Shown: piece by piece, positions 33,588-43,600 of the stretch | Layout: each line of letters starts with the position of its first letter | How positions within the stretch are numbered: the first letter of the stretch is position 1 | NCBI GenBank assembly: GCA_002423125.1 | Contig: DIUW01000005.1 | Coordinates: 1 to 44,318 of the forward strand | Source of the DNA: Legionellaceae bacterium UBA6148 | Lineage (GTDB): Bacteria; Pseudomonadota; Gammaproteobacteria; Legionellales; Legionellaceae | Direction of reading: 5' to 3' | Length of the DNA stretch: 44,318 nucleotides | Made by a program: the position numbers and the translations under genes | The notes under the pieces: generated by a model | The model's database searches: none | What the model saw: the letters and a program-made list of their open reading frames with translations, nothing else | What the model was told of the DNA's origin: nothing

Positions 33588-35574
33588 AATGTCCTCCCTC
33601 ATAACCTTCCTCTCCTGCTTGGAAAAAGAAATCTGTCATTTTAAATTTTTTTTCATTCATGTAAAAAATACATTGAGGAATTAAAAAAGCATCATCACGT
33701 GATGGTTGAATGAGATCTGAAAGAGGGCATTCTGAACTCATTATTTCCAAAAATCCATCATTTATCAAACAAGTGGCGTCTAAAAAACGATGTTTGTTCT
33801 TTATAAACCATTTTGCATTGCTTTCTGCCGGAATTGATAATTGTTCTAAATCCACGTGGATCACGTGCCGAAAAATTGCCTTTTCGTTAATTAAACAATA
33901 AGAATAGCCTTCAACAAATAGTCTTACATTGTAGACAAAGTGACCTTCTTTTGTTTTGAGTGGACAACGTTGATTGGCGATAATTAACCTGGAAATGATA
34001 CGTTGGATCGCTTGAGGAGAACCGTTGGTCTGCCATTCTAGCAAAAGAGCTTCAAGGGAAAATACAGGAAATAAATAGAGCCGATCGTCATTGATCACTA
34101 GCGCATTCACGGCAACTTCATGTTCTTTCGCATTAAGTTTATTTGAGATCTGTTGATAAATAATATCATATTGTGTAATAAATGCTTGTGCTTTCTTTAT
34201 TAATTCCGGTGGGCAAGGCTCGTCACAGGGTAATAAATAAGGATGCAGTTCATTTTGTACGGTTTGCTTAAGCGTCTCATACTCCGGATCGTACATCTCA
34301 ATGGTCATGTTGTCGTGTTGACGCCTCGAATTCATTAACATCATTAAACCTTGATCCATTGAAAATCGCTGTTCGATTTGAAGTAAAGGAAAAAATTTAA
34401 AAAAGAAAGAGAAATCAAAAAGATGAAAAAATAATGCAGATGCGTAATTAGTATAAAGACTTTTTTGAGAAAAAAAATAAGTATAATGCGATAAATGGAC
34501 AAAAAGGTCGACTAAAGGTAAGAGCAGGGGATAATGTTGTTTTGCAAGGAGATGCCCCTGCTCAAACCCCATTAAAAAAACTAATCCTTGTGCCACTTGT
34601 TTTCGATATTCGAGATAAAATATTTTTTCAATGCGTTTTATTAAGATCGGTTCCTGTTGAAATGGAGTAAGGTGCAATAGATTATTTAATACCAATAATT
34701 GACCTTGTTGTTCAAATCCAAAGTAATTGTCGATGTAGTTCGGTGTAAAACTATACTGTGCTTGCCTGCCTTTAACACCACAAATGGTATCATAATCAAT
34801 CAAGTGACCTTGTAACGAAATATTGCCAGAAGACCAGGCGCCGTGCAGAATTCGAGCTATAAATTTTTTTGCCTCCAATTGCGCAAATGCTTTCACTGTT
34901 TTTAAATATATTTTGGGGGTGAGTGGATGACGGACATAAAGTAAATGCGTAATTCTGTCTAAGGAACCATTTAAATCGATTCGTATGATTTTGCAGCTTT
35001 TATGATTAATCCGCAAAATAGCTAATATAGGAGATAGTTTTCCTTCAAATTCGTCAAATAATGCATTTCCTATGATAGTAGACCAGATCCCATCCTCCAT
35101 ATTTAAAATACCCGAAGAATGATAAGGGCTGGGCGAGACCGCCAAAGGTGTTTTTTCTCCCTTAATATTAAACCATCGACCGGTGTAATAGGCGCGGCCA
35201 GATCCTAAGTTTCCATCTAGAGATGTGCCAAAACGATCTTCAGCCTGCCTATCTACATAGGCCCACCCGCATTGTGTTCCTGTAGATATGGTTTTATTAA
35301 GGGTGACACTAAATAATTTTTGAATAATATCCGAACGTTTAGACCATCCGTCATCTTGCTCATAACATTCTGAAAAATCAGTAATATTCCGTAACCCGTG
35401 GCTTAAATCATTCACCATTTGTTCAGGATCTTCATGAGTAAATAACAATGAAAATAGCTGCTTATTCACATAGATAGGTTTAAGAAGCAATTTAGACTGA
35501 TAAAGTGGGAGCTTTAAGAAAATAGTTTTATCCAAGCGATGAACACAATTTGGGTCTGCAAAAAGATCAATCAT
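33580..35574 (-). CDS. divergent SelO-like (pseudokinase-fold) protein
   Basis: The 664-aa protein carries the ordered signature blocks of SelO/YdiU adenylyltransferases in its first half. These are GNLGSGRA at 121-128 (SelO GQLGDGRA), an IKG lysine at K138 followed by TP (SelO LKGAGxTP), and MEDGIWST at 159-166 (SelO GDGRAVLRST). HGAWSSGNISLQGHLIDY at 244-261 matches SelO HGVMNTDNMSIxGxTIDY. The metal-site N251 and D260 keep the exact spacing, but G250 replaces the catalytic aspartate. The C-terminal ~280 residues match nothing I know. It is the first gene of a three-gene operon divergent from ung. An active transferase with altered chemistry, or a scaffold, are both possible. Confidence 0.65.
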   Translation of the reverse strand: MIDLFADPNCVHRLDKTIFLKLPLYQSKLLLKPIYVNKQLFSLLFTHEDPEQMVNDLSHGLRNITDFSECYEQDDGWSKRSDIIQKLFSVTLNKTISTGTQCGWAYVDRQAEDRFGTSLDGNLGSGRAYYTGRWFNIKGEKTPLAVSPSPYHSSGILNMEDGIWSTIIGNALFDEFEGKLSPILAILRINHKSCKIIRIDLNGSLDRITHLLYVRHPLTPKIYLKTVKAFAQLEAKKFIARILHGAWSSGNISLQGHLIDYDTICGVKGRQAQYSFTPNYIDNYFGFEQQGQLLVLNNLLHLTPFQQEPILIKRIEKIFYLEYRKQVAQGLVFLMGFEQGHLLAKQHYPLLLPLVDLFVHLSHYTYFFSQKSLYTNYASALFFHLFDFSFFFKFFPLLQIEQRFSMDQGLMMLMNSRRQHDNMTIEMYDPEYETLKQTVQNELHPYLLPCDEPCPPELIKKAQAFITQYDIIYQQISNKLNAKEHEVAVNALVINDDRLYLFPVFSLEALLLEWQTNGSPQAIQRIISRLIIANQRCPLKTKEGHFVYNVRLFVEGYSYCLINEKAIFRHVIHVDLEQLSIPAESNAKWFIKNKHRFLDATCLINDGFLEIMSSECPLSDLIQPSRDDAFLIPQCIFYMNEKKFKMTDFFFQAGEEGYEGGHYV

Positions 35575-35654
35575 ATTATACTATTCCCTTAAAAGTTGTA
35601 CCCGTCTGTTAAAACAATATACAATAAACGCTTACTCTTCAATGTGAGATTGAC

Positions 35655-36323
35655 ATGTCATCTGCAACAACCACATGGACAGATGTCTTCGCCGACGAAA
35701 AATCGCAACCTTATTTCAAGGCTATTGTGCAGTTTTTGGCAAATGAACAACTTGCCGGGAAAACAATTTATCCGCCACAAGACTATCTATTCAATGCATT
35801 TAAAGAAACCCCTTATAATGAAGTCAAAGTCGTCATTTTAGGGCAAGATCCTTACCACGGCCCTGGACAGGCACATGGCCTTTCTTTTTCAGTCCAGCAG
35901 GATGTTCGAGTACCACCTTCCTTAAAAAATATTTTTAAGGAATTAAAGAATGATTTAAATATCCCCATTGCTTCGCATGGTTGTTTAAATCAGTGGGCGA
36001 AACAAGGTGTATTATTATTGAATACATCACTGAGTGTTGAACGCGGCAAACCTCAGTCACATGCTCATATTGGGTGGGGCACCTTCACCGATAATGTCAT
36101 TCGTAAACTCAATGATCATCCTGAACCATTGGTATTTATGTTATGGGGAGCACACGCACAAAGCAAAAGCCATTTCCTTGATATGAAGAAACATCTTGTA
36201 TTGGCTGCTGCGCACCCCTCGCCATTTTCAGCACACCGTGGTTTTCTTGGCTGCGGTCATTTTTCAAAAGCAAACACGTTTCTAGTAAACAATGGCCGTA
36301 AACCAATTGAGTGGGCCATTTAA
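35655..36323 (+). CDS. ung: uracil-DNA glycosylase
   Basis: This 222-aa family 1 enzyme has the water-activating motif GQDPYHGPGQAHGLSFSV (D65, H68), LLLNTSLSVERG..SHAHIGW, and the HPSPFSAHRGF DNA-intercalation loop (about 187-197). It removes uracil from DNA to start base excision repair. The start at 35655 gives the usual family N-terminus. It is divergent from the SelO-like operon across 80 bases; a TACAAT box at about 35621 could be a -10. Confidence 0.97.
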   Translation: MSSATTTWTDVFADEKSQPYFKAIVQFLANEQLAGKTIYPPQDYLFNAFKETPYNEVKVVILGQDPYHGPGQAHGLSFSVQQDVRVPPSLKNIFKELKNDLNIPIASHGCLNQWAKQGVLLLNTSLSVERGKPQSHAHIGWGTFTDNVIRKLNDHPEPLVFMLWGAHAQSKSHFLDMKKHLVLAAAHPSPFSAHRGFLGCGHFSKANTFLVNNGRKPIEWAI

Positions 36324-36467
36324 CCTGGAAAAAGCAGTTGAAGGCTACTACGATAGCCTATTGCACTGAAACTTAAGGACAGGTAGCTCGGGGTCTTTTT
36401 TCAGGCAGCCTTGTTCAATACTCAGAACCTGATAAACTCATCCATTTACTTTTACCAGGAGAGTTCC

Positions 36468-37052
36468 ATGCCCTTTTTACTGCCGAAATTACCTTATGAG
36501 ATGGACGCGTTGAGTCCACACATTTCTCAGGAAACCTTAGAATATCATTATGGCAAACATCATAACACGTACGTAGTCAATTTAAATAAGCTCGTTGAAA
36601 ACACTCAATATGAAACGATGTCACTCGAGGACATTATTAAAACCTCATCCGGTGGTATTTTTAACAATGCGGCGCAAGTATGGAATCATACGTTTTATTG
36701 GAATTGTTTGTCACCTAATGGTGGGGGTGAGCCACAGGGCAAATTAGCGGATGCGATCAATAAAACATTTGGATCATTCGCAATCTTCAAAGAAAAATTT
36801 ACTCAAGCATCAATTACTACGTTTGGCTCAGGTTGGGGATGGCTTGTGCAAGATGCGCAAGGAAATTTATCAATTATCAGTACAAGTAATGCAGGAACAC
36901 CGATGACGGAAGGCCTGCATGCGTTGTTAACTTGCGATGTTTGGGAACATGCCTATTATATTGATTATCGTAATATGCGCCCCAATTATATGGCTGCATT
37001 TTGGGAGCTTGTGAACTGGGAATTTGTGTCTAGCCAATTATTAGGGAGCTGA
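36468..37052 (+). CDS. sodB: superoxide dismutase (Fe type)
   Basis: From the ATG at 36468 (AGGAGA at 36457-36462) the protein has 194 residues, the standard length; the frame extends 19 codons upstream without support. Metal ligands are visible in YHYGKHH (H27), VWNHTFYW and DVWEHAYYIDY. NNAAQVWNHTFYWNCLSP has the Gln placement of iron enzymes, and GSGWGWLV is typical. It detoxifies superoxide in the cytoplasm. Only one base separates it from argD, so they are co-transcribed. Confidence 0.96.
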   Translation: MPFLLPKLPYEMDALSPHISQETLEYHYGKHHNTYVVNLNKLVENTQYETMSLEDIIKTSSGGIFNNAAQVWNHTFYWNCLSPNGGGEPQGKLADAINKTFGSFAIFKEKFTQASITTFGSGWGWLVQDAQGNLSIISTSNAGTPMTEGLHALLTCDVWEHAYYIDYRNMRPNYMAAFWELVNWEFVSSQLLGS

Positions 37053-37053
37053 C

Positions 37054-38223
37054 ATGGGGCTCATTACCACCTATAACCCGTTACCCATTTCGTTTACACA
37101 TGGGAAAGGAGTTTGGTTGTATGCGGAAGATGGAACGGCTTATCTCGATAGCTTCAGTGGAATAGCGGTATGTGGATTAGGGCATGCGCATCCCGATGTG
37201 ACAAAGACGATCCAAGAGCAAGCGGCCAAGCTCATTCACACTTCAAATGCGTTTCATATTGTCGAACAAGAACGACTTGCTGAGAAATTAACCCGCATTT
37301 CTGGAATGGAGCAGGTTTTTTTTGCAAATTCGGGTGCGGAGGCTAATGAAGCGGCAGTAAAATTATCGCGTTTATACGGACACAAAAAGGGCATTGAAAC
37401 ACCTTCAATGATTGTAATGAATGGTGCATTTCATGGTCGAACAATGGCGACGCTTACCGCATCAGGAAGTCGAAAGGTGCAAGCCGGATTTGAACCATTG
37501 GTCCCTGGCTTTGTTCGTGCTCCTTTCAATGACCTTCATGCGATTCAAACCATTGCGGCTAATCGTGATGATATTGTTGCGGTGATGCTTGAGCCGATTC
37601 AGGGCGAAGGCGGAGTGTATGTTGCAGATGAGTCATATCTCCGTGCTCTGGCTGCACTGTGTGAGCAACATGATTGGTTATTGATTCTAGATGAGGTTCA
37701 AACTGGAAACGGGCGAACCGGGCATTATTTTTCTTGTATGGATGTAGGAATTAAACCTGATATCATCACGACCGCAAAAGGGCTGGGTAATGGTATGCCG
37801 ATCAGCGCTTGCTTAATGCGCGGAATAGCGTGTGATTTGTTTAAGCCAGGAAATCATGGATCAACATTTGGCGGGAATCCGCTTGCTTGTGCTGTGGCTT
37901 CGACGGTGATTGATGTGATTGAGCGTGATCGGTTGTGTGAAAAAGTCACTAAAAATAGCGTTATCCTGCGTGAAAAATTATTTCATGAGCTAGGGGATCA
38001 TCCCAATGTGCGTGGAATTCGTGGTAAGGGATATATGTTAGGGCTTGAGCTTGATCGACCTGCAAGTGAGATACGGATGCTGGGCTTAGCAAATGGTGTA
38101 TTGATGAATGTGACTGCGGACTGTGTCGTTCGAATCATGCCGCCTTTGATTATCAACGAGCATGAAACAGACGAGTTGGTGAGTCGAATTGCGAAATCAG
38201 TACGTGAATTTTGCCGGGTATAA
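37054..38223 (+). CDS. argD: acetylornithine/succinyldiaminopimelate-type aminotransferase
   Basis: The 389-aa class III PLP aminotransferase shows SGIAVCGLGHAHP, FFANSGAEANEAAVKLSR, FHGRTMATL, LDEVQTGNGRTG, and the PLP lysine K242 in TTAKGLGNGMP, then STFGGNPLACAVA. These blocks match ArgD (acetylornithine aminotransferase, arginine biosynthesis), which often also serves lysine biosynthesis. It starts 1 base after sodB. Other class III aminotransferases of the ornithine group are the main alternative. Confidence 0.88.
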   Translation: MGLITTYNPLPISFTHGKGVWLYAEDGTAYLDSFSGIAVCGLGHAHPDVTKTIQEQAAKLIHTSNAFHIVEQERLAEKLTRISGMEQVFFANSGAEANEAAVKLSRLYGHKKGIETPSMIVMNGAFHGRTMATLTASGSRKVQAGFEPLVPGFVRAPFNDLHAIQTIAANRDDIVAVMLEPIQGEGGVYVADESYLRALAALCEQHDWLLILDEVQTGNGRTGHYFSCMDVGIKPDIITTAKGLGNGMPISACLMRGIACDLFKPGNHGSTFGGNPLACAVASTVIDVIERDRLCEKVTKNSVILREKLFHELGDHPNVRGIRGKGYMLGLELDRPASEIRMLGLANGVLMNVTADCVVRIMPPLIINEHETDELVSRIAKSVREFCRV

Positions 38224-38230
38224 ATGAGAT

Positions 38231-38266
38231 CGTCATTGCGAATGCAGCGCTGCAATCGCAATGACG
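38231..38266. repeat. 36-bp near-perfect palindrome between argD and icmX
   Basis: CGTCATTGCGA (38231-38241) pairs with TCGCAATGACG (38256-38266), and the centre TGCAGCGCTGCA (38243-38254) is itself palindromic. Only one A-A mismatch interrupts the whole 36 bases. It sits 8 bases after the argD stop and 13 bases before the icmX stop, between convergent genes. It may act as a bidirectional hairpin, although no T-tract follows. GTCATTGCGA-type palindromes are dispersed repeats in several intracellular bacteria (general knowledge, not checked here). Confidence 0.8.
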
Positions 38267-38278
38267 CGCAGTATTCCT

Positions 38279-39634
38279 CTATTGCGGCGGTTGTAGCGGC
38301 TGAGGCTGCACTGAGTGAGCGAGCTGGAAGATCATGACGCTATTTGTTAATAATAACCGCTCTTGTTGTTGGCGGCTTAAGTATAATTGATAATTAATTT
38401 CTGAGAGTAAAACGGCTATTTCTTTTTGTATCGTTGCAGGTGAAGCGGTGTTGATTTGATCAAGCCATTGAGGCGATTGCCCACCTTTTGATAGAGTCGG
38501 GTCATAGAGTCGTCTTGTCGCCATGTAATATTCGTTTAGAGCTTGGCTTGTTGACGCCTTTGAACCATCTGGAGATTGTGGTATGCGTTTTGATAATATT
38601 TCATATAAATTTGCTACCCCCACGGATGTTTGTGCTGCAACGGTTCTCAGACCTGCTAAATAAGTTGCTAGCAACTGTTGGGCATTAGCGGTCCGCGTAA
38701 TCGCGGCAGTGGTTGCCGGCGCTACCGGTGCTGGGAGGCCCATCGCTTGATTGTACAGTATTTGATAGGTTGCCAGATTTGTTTGTGTCGGGGGTGCAAC
38801 CACCGCGGAGGCATAACGTATGAAGTTTGCAGCTTCTTGTGCTTCGCCCACAGCGGTTAAACCCACCGGTGTTGATGCGGCATTACCACTACTATTGGAT
38901 TGGTTTGATGCATTTGACGTTGAATAGAGTAACGGACCAATCAGTGCATTACTGTTTAATTGCTTGATGACGCTTGGATCTAATGTAAATAATGATTCTA
39001 GGTTTGTCGGATCGGGAAACGAGTTTCCCAATACATTTAGCCCGATCTGTGACTGATATTTTGCGGGACTGCCGCAACACTTGCTGGTCAGGTCGCCTTT
39101 GGTTGTACTGCCACTCGTACACGATGGAACAATGGAACAAAAAGAAAAGTCTGGCGTCGTGAGCATGTCCAAAATCGTTTGGCTTACAGGGTTATTCTGA
39201 TACGGCATTTGGTCTATAAGGGCATTAACCGATAGCGTGCCACTTTGAGCTGGTACATTGTAGGGTGGGTTTTGAAGGACGTAACTGTTGTTGTAACCAC
39301 CTGTCGCCGATTGGTTACGATTTAATACAGTGAGTGGTGATCCGCTCGTTGGATCTACGATAATTTTATGAAAAATGGTGCCCAACGATAAGAGTAAATC
39401 TGTTTTTTGAATGGCATGTACGGATTTTCCGTCCCCATCTAATAAAGTATTTACAGGAGTCTGAGGCGTTTTAGTGAGGTCATAACCGAAGTAACTGCCG
39501 AAATTCTGTAAATATTGCGGTAGTGGATCAGAGCCGGCTTCCTGGCTAAACCCTGATGACGTTGATGTCAGGTAGATGAGACCAACAGCTCCAACACGAG
39601 TGATCATTTTTTTTAAGATGAAGTCCTTTTTCAT
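38279..39634 (-). CDS. icmX: Dot/Icm component IcmX
   Basis: The 451-aa protein has a signal peptide (cleavage about residue 30, SGFSQ-EAG) and a periplasmic body rich in Asn, Ser, Thr and Ala with a C-terminal helical part. Conserved-looking blocks are LPQYLQNFGSYFGYDLT near the start and NEYYMATRRLYDPTLSKGGQSPQWLDQIN near residue 370. IcmX is a periplasmic factor needed for Dot/Icm function. It overlaps the icmW stop by one base (TAATG) and has a strong GGAGGAGACGA site. The icmW-icmX pair divergent from icmV-dotA is the diagnostic Legionella arrangement. Confidence 0.9.
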   Translation of the reverse strand: MKKDFILKKMITRVGAVGLIYLTSTSSGFSQEAGSDPLPQYLQNFGSYFGYDLTKTPQTPVNTLLDGDGKSVHAIQKTDLLLSLGTIFHKIIVDPTSGSPLTVLNRNQSATGGYNNSYVLQNPPYNVPAQSGTLSVNALIDQMPYQNNPVSQTILDMLTTPDFSFCSIVPSCTSGSTTKGDLTSKCCGSPAKYQSQIGLNVLGNSFPDPTNLESLFTLDPSVIKQLNSNALIGPLLYSTSNASNQSNSSGNAASTPVGLTAVGEAQEAANFIRYASAVVAPPTQTNLATYQILYNQAMGLPAPVAPATTAAITRTANAQQLLATYLAGLRTVAAQTSVGVANLYEILSKRIPQSPDGSKASTSQALNEYYMATRRLYDPTLSKGGQSPQWLDQINTASPATIQKEIAVLLSEINYQLYLSRQQQERLLLTNSVMIFQLAHSVQPQPLQPPQ

Positions 39635-40092
39635 TATTCGTCTCCTCCTTCAAGAGCCCGTAAGACAAGTTTCAGTCGATATTCACAAAAAACACGAGAT
39701 ATCAGTCGAAGTCGTTCAAAAACTATATTTCGCTTTAAAAAAAATCCTGCGGGATCGTCGCTTGATAGTGTATTTTGCTCCGCATGCATGAGCACTTTTG
39801 ATGCGCTACCGGGGTGAGCCATATCGAGCGTCTGTAGTAGACGTAATCCTCGGCCTGTTTTGATGTTGCCAACAATTCGGATGAAACTATCCTTTTGGCC
39901 AAGCAGCTCCATGTCAATGCCCGCAATATCATCTAATACCTCTCCAAGCTTTTTCATGGCCTCCTCAAGCTCGGGGTTTCCGTCCAGTGTCCATTCTTCC
40001 ACACTTTCCATAAACGTTACAACTCGGTAAATCATGGGGTCAACATATTCAGACCAATATTGGGCAGAAGCAGCGTGGCTAAGATCTGGCAT
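39634..40092 (-). CDS. icmW: Dot/Icm effector chaperone subunit IcmW
   Basis: The 152-aa acidic cytoplasmic protein begins MPDLSHAASAQYWSEYVDPMIYRVVTFMES, close to Legionella IcmW in length and start. IcmW pairs with IcmS to form the adaptor that delivers a class of effectors to the DotL coupling complex. It is divergent from icmV with 126 bases between starts and is coupled to icmX downstream. icmS and dotL are not in the window. Confidence 0.95.
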   Translation of the reverse strand: MPDLSHAASAQYWSEYVDPMIYRVVTFMESVEEWTLDGNPELEEAMKKLGEVLDDIAGIDMELLGQKDSFIRIVGNIKTGRGLRLLQTLDMAHPGSASKVLMHAEQNTLSSDDPAGFFLKRNIVFERLRLISRVFCEYRLKLVLRALEGGDE

Positions 40093-40218
40093 AATTTACC
40101 CTTTAATAATTTATGAAATAAAATTTACGAAACATGATTGCAGTATATAAGTTTGCTGTCTAATATAGAAATAGAGAGTAAGGTAAATACAACCCCATTG
40201 GCAAACATAAGCTCTATT
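40093..40218. promoter_or_regulatory. icmW/icmV divergent promoter region
   Basis: This 126-base AT-rich spacer must drive both Dot/Icm transcripts. A TTTAATAAT near 40102-40110 faintly resembles one half of the PmrA box (cTTAATatT) that controls icmV and icmW in Coxiella and Legionella. The second half-site 11 bases away is not visible, so regulation by PmrA is only a possibility. Confidence 0.3.
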
Positions 40219-40677
40219 ATGACAAATAAAAAAACTAAGTCAAAAATTAGTGCGGCAATCGCCCGGAGGTTTAATTTCTCTGCCTGGAGTGACTGGCAGC
40301 GGATTAAATCGGGAGGTCAATATATTGCAAAGGGTGCTAAACAGGTTTTTATTCCTAGCCCTACGCTTTCTACAGAGTCATTTTCTGAGGCTCAACGCCG
40401 AATGAAATTGACCGATGAGACTTTGGCTGATCGTGGTCGATCCTTGTGGTGGATTAGTATCCTAATGCTTGTTATGTCGGTCGCTTTATTGATTTATTCT
40501 ATTTATCACTTTGCTTTTGGAACCATTCATTCAGCAATTCTAACACTCTCATTGTCAGCAGTATCACTGACGTTCGCCTTTAAGTATCATTTTTGGTATT
40601 TTCAAATTACACAGCGTAAGTTGGGCTGTACGGTTGGTAATTGGTTTCGTGAGGGAGTTCTGGGGAGAAAGGGATGA
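40219..40677 (+). CDS. icmV: Dot/Icm component IcmV
   Basis: From ATG 40219 (MTNKKTKSKISAAIARRFNFSAWSDW...) the protein has 152 residues, matching Legionella IcmV (~151). The frame extends upstream to a TTG at 40138, which is unlikely to be the start. Two membrane helices lie at about 92-113 (LWWISILMLVMSVALLIYSIY) and 118-138. IcmV is an inner-membrane part of the Dot/Icm apparatus. The stop overlaps the dotA start by 4 bases. Confidence 0.92.
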   Translation: MTNKKTKSKISAAIARRFNFSAWSDWQRIKSGGQYIAKGAKQVFIPSPTLSTESFSEAQRRMKLTDETLADRGRSLWWISILMLVMSVALLIYSIYHFAFGTIHSAILTLSLSAVSLTFAFKYHFWYFQITQRKLGCTVGNWFREGVLGRKG

Positions 40678-43600
40678 ATAAATTTTTGTTTGCGCTGTTC
40701 TTCTCGCTGTTCCCAATACTCGTGTTTTCAGATGACACGATTACATTTGCTCCTCCAACAACAGATTATTCTGTCCGATATTTAGCGGATATTTTTGGCA
40801 TAGTGGATGGTGTTTTACATGGCACCGGCAGCCAGATTTTGGGTAGTATTTTCGAAGTGTTTAATGCGGCGGTTATGGCGTTAGGCGGGATGATTATTAC
40901 TTACACGATGTTAGTGTCAACGATGAACACTGCCCATGAGGGCGAGATGTTGGGTAAAAAATGGAATTCCATTTGGGTGCCTGTTCGTGCGACGGCTGGT
41001 TTCGCATTACTTATACCGAAAGCATCAGGCTATTGTTTACTGCAAATTTTTGTGATGTGGGTTGTGGTTCAAGGCGTAGGTGCGGCGGATAAACTATGGA
41101 ATGCAGCATTGGGTTACTTGAATCGTGGCGGTGTGATTATTCAGCAACAACAAAATCCGGTTGATGCACTGACATCGACGGCCCCTGCGACGGTGATGAT
41201 GATTGGGGCGATGAATATACTTTCGGGCCAAGTGTGTATGCTTGCGGTACAAAAAACACTTGAGCAAAAGCTAGATTCGTTAAAACGTTTAGACGGGGCA
41301 AATGGAAATTCAGTATGTAATGCGATCGGCGTCAGCCCCTCGTTTAAAGCGTTTTGTAATAGTGGTTCTGTGCCTAATTTCGCGGATACAGTTGATGCTG
41401 TTGCGGCGCAGAATTTAGTTACCCCTAGTGGCGGCGCTCCATCGACAGCAACATCCGTTACGGTTCCTATGCCCAATTTTAAATTGACGGATAAACTCTA
41501 TAGTCGATTTAATGGTATTTGTGGATCGATTCAATGGAACATGATGACGGCATCGCAATCTAGCTCCTTACAAAGCAGTGGATTGACCTCAGGAGAATTT
41601 CAGACAGCAGTGAAGGCGAGGGCAATTGCTGTTCAGCAAATGTATACCGATTTATTAATGGTCGCTCAAGTTATGGTGGGTAATGACCCTGAGTTCGCAA
41701 TTAATTCTACGCCGAGTCTTCCTCCTCCGTCTAATGGACAAAAGCCAAAACCGCCGAGTCTTATGGAGGGTCAAATAGGCGCGCATGATAAATTGAGTAA
41801 GGCTAATTCGTTTTATACTTCATGGGCAACAGTAGCGTTCGGAGAGCCACTTAATCTCTCAAACGATGTTTGCACCGATAGTACTTCTCCAAACTGTCAC
41901 AATTGGGGTTTGCCCGATGGTGGAGGCAGTGCTTTATTGAATGGGACGGAGCTTCAAGGTGCGGTTCTCGACTATATTGGGGTGATGCAACCGACTTTGA
42001 CCTTGTTGGCTCAAGCGAGTGCGGGGAATTCAGCAGCTCAATCAAAAGCGTTTATAGAAACTGCGGAACGTCAAGGTTGGATTATGGCTGGAACGTACTT
42101 TTTTGATTTGGTTGTTCTCAATAATCAGAATCTGAATAATGCAACCGGCAGTAATGGAGTGGACAGTGATTCCGGCTTAGACGGTAGTCAGTTCAGTTTG
42201 ACGGGCATACAAGCGTCATTTCCTCTGTCATCGGGCTCGACCTGCGCAACGAGTACTGGTAATCCTATATTGTGTGAGCTGGTTCAGGGCGACTCCAGTG
42301 TGCTTGCGCCGATTATATCTTTGTTTACGGGCCAATCGTTCCCTACGATTACGACGGGTAGTGCGTCACCATCTGCCAATCCTGCCATCCCTCCGATAGC
42401 TATTTTTAAAACGCCCCCCATTGCCTCCGTGGCTGGAAAACCGTCGTCCACCGTGTTTAGTTATTTACAAAATGCCAATGTTATTCGATTGCCAGGCACT
42501 CCTGCTCCTCAACCATTAATGTTTGCCAATATGATGCAGGTTCATTTTAACCATACTAGCTTTCAGATGCCAAATGTCAATTTTTCGTGCATGGGCATTT
42601 ATATATTTGCAGAATTTTGTATCGGGCGATGGATCGGTGAAATTATATACAATATCGTCATTAATACCGTGATAAGCTTCTTCACATCGATGCTCGAGAC
42701 ACTCATCTACGGCTTCCTTATGACGGCACTAACCATTCCTTTAGAAGCATTTGCGGTGATATTTAAAGTTGGAGTTCAAATACTGGATGTCCCTGGAATA
42801 AACCCTATTGTTGCATTAGCGAATATGGGGACTTATTACATCAACTTCGTGGGTAAATTGTGGTTTATCATGCTGGTGGGCCAACTCGTCAATCTCGTTC
42901 TATCGATTGTTGGTATCGTCATGTTGCCGATAATGGCGATGGCGATGCCGGTGGTGATCGCGTGGTCGATTATTATGCTTGGGATCGGTATGACCACTGC
43001 GTATTATGTTCCTTTGATCCCTTACATGATTTTTACTTTTGGAGCGATTGCTTGGTTTATGGCCGTGGTTGAAGCAATGGTTGCTGCACCCATTGTGGCT
43101 CTGGGGATTATTCATCCCGAGGGACATGATGCATTTGGTAAAGGTGAGGCGGCTATTATGATTTTGATGAATGTCTTTTTAAGACCCGCAATGATGATTA
43201 TTGGTTATATTGCAGCGATTTCATTGTCTTATGTGGGTGTTTGGTTGCTGAATGCAAGTTTTGATCATGCCGTTGCTTTTATGCAACCGAGTGAGGCCGA
43301 TGGTATGAGCGCAGGGCATGCGGCTGGAGACTTGGGGAAATTAGCCGGAGCCGGTGCTGCGGCATTAGCAGCCGGACCGGTAGGAATAGCAGCAGCAGCT
43401 GGTATAGGTGGAATAGTAAATGCTTATGAAGCGAATCATAATACGCAAATTCCAGGGACTGGGGCCGTGAGTGGGGGTTATGTCGAGTGGGCAGGGGTAT
43501 TTGCTTACTTTTTTTCTATTTTAATTTATACCATGATGTATATGACAATTGTTGAAAAAGCATTTACATTAATTTCGGTTCTTCCTGACAAAGTACTTCG

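Noticed and set aside
36324..36467. Possible terminator between ung and sodB
   Set aside because: A 5-bp GGCTA/TAGCC stem with a distant T-run is too weak to call.
40138..40218. TTG-initiated extension of icmV
   Set aside because: It would add 27 residues absent from known IcmV and lies in the divergent promoter region.
42860..43127. Open frames overlapping dotA on both strands
   Set aside because: Low-complexity shadows of the DotA transmembrane region without family resemblance.
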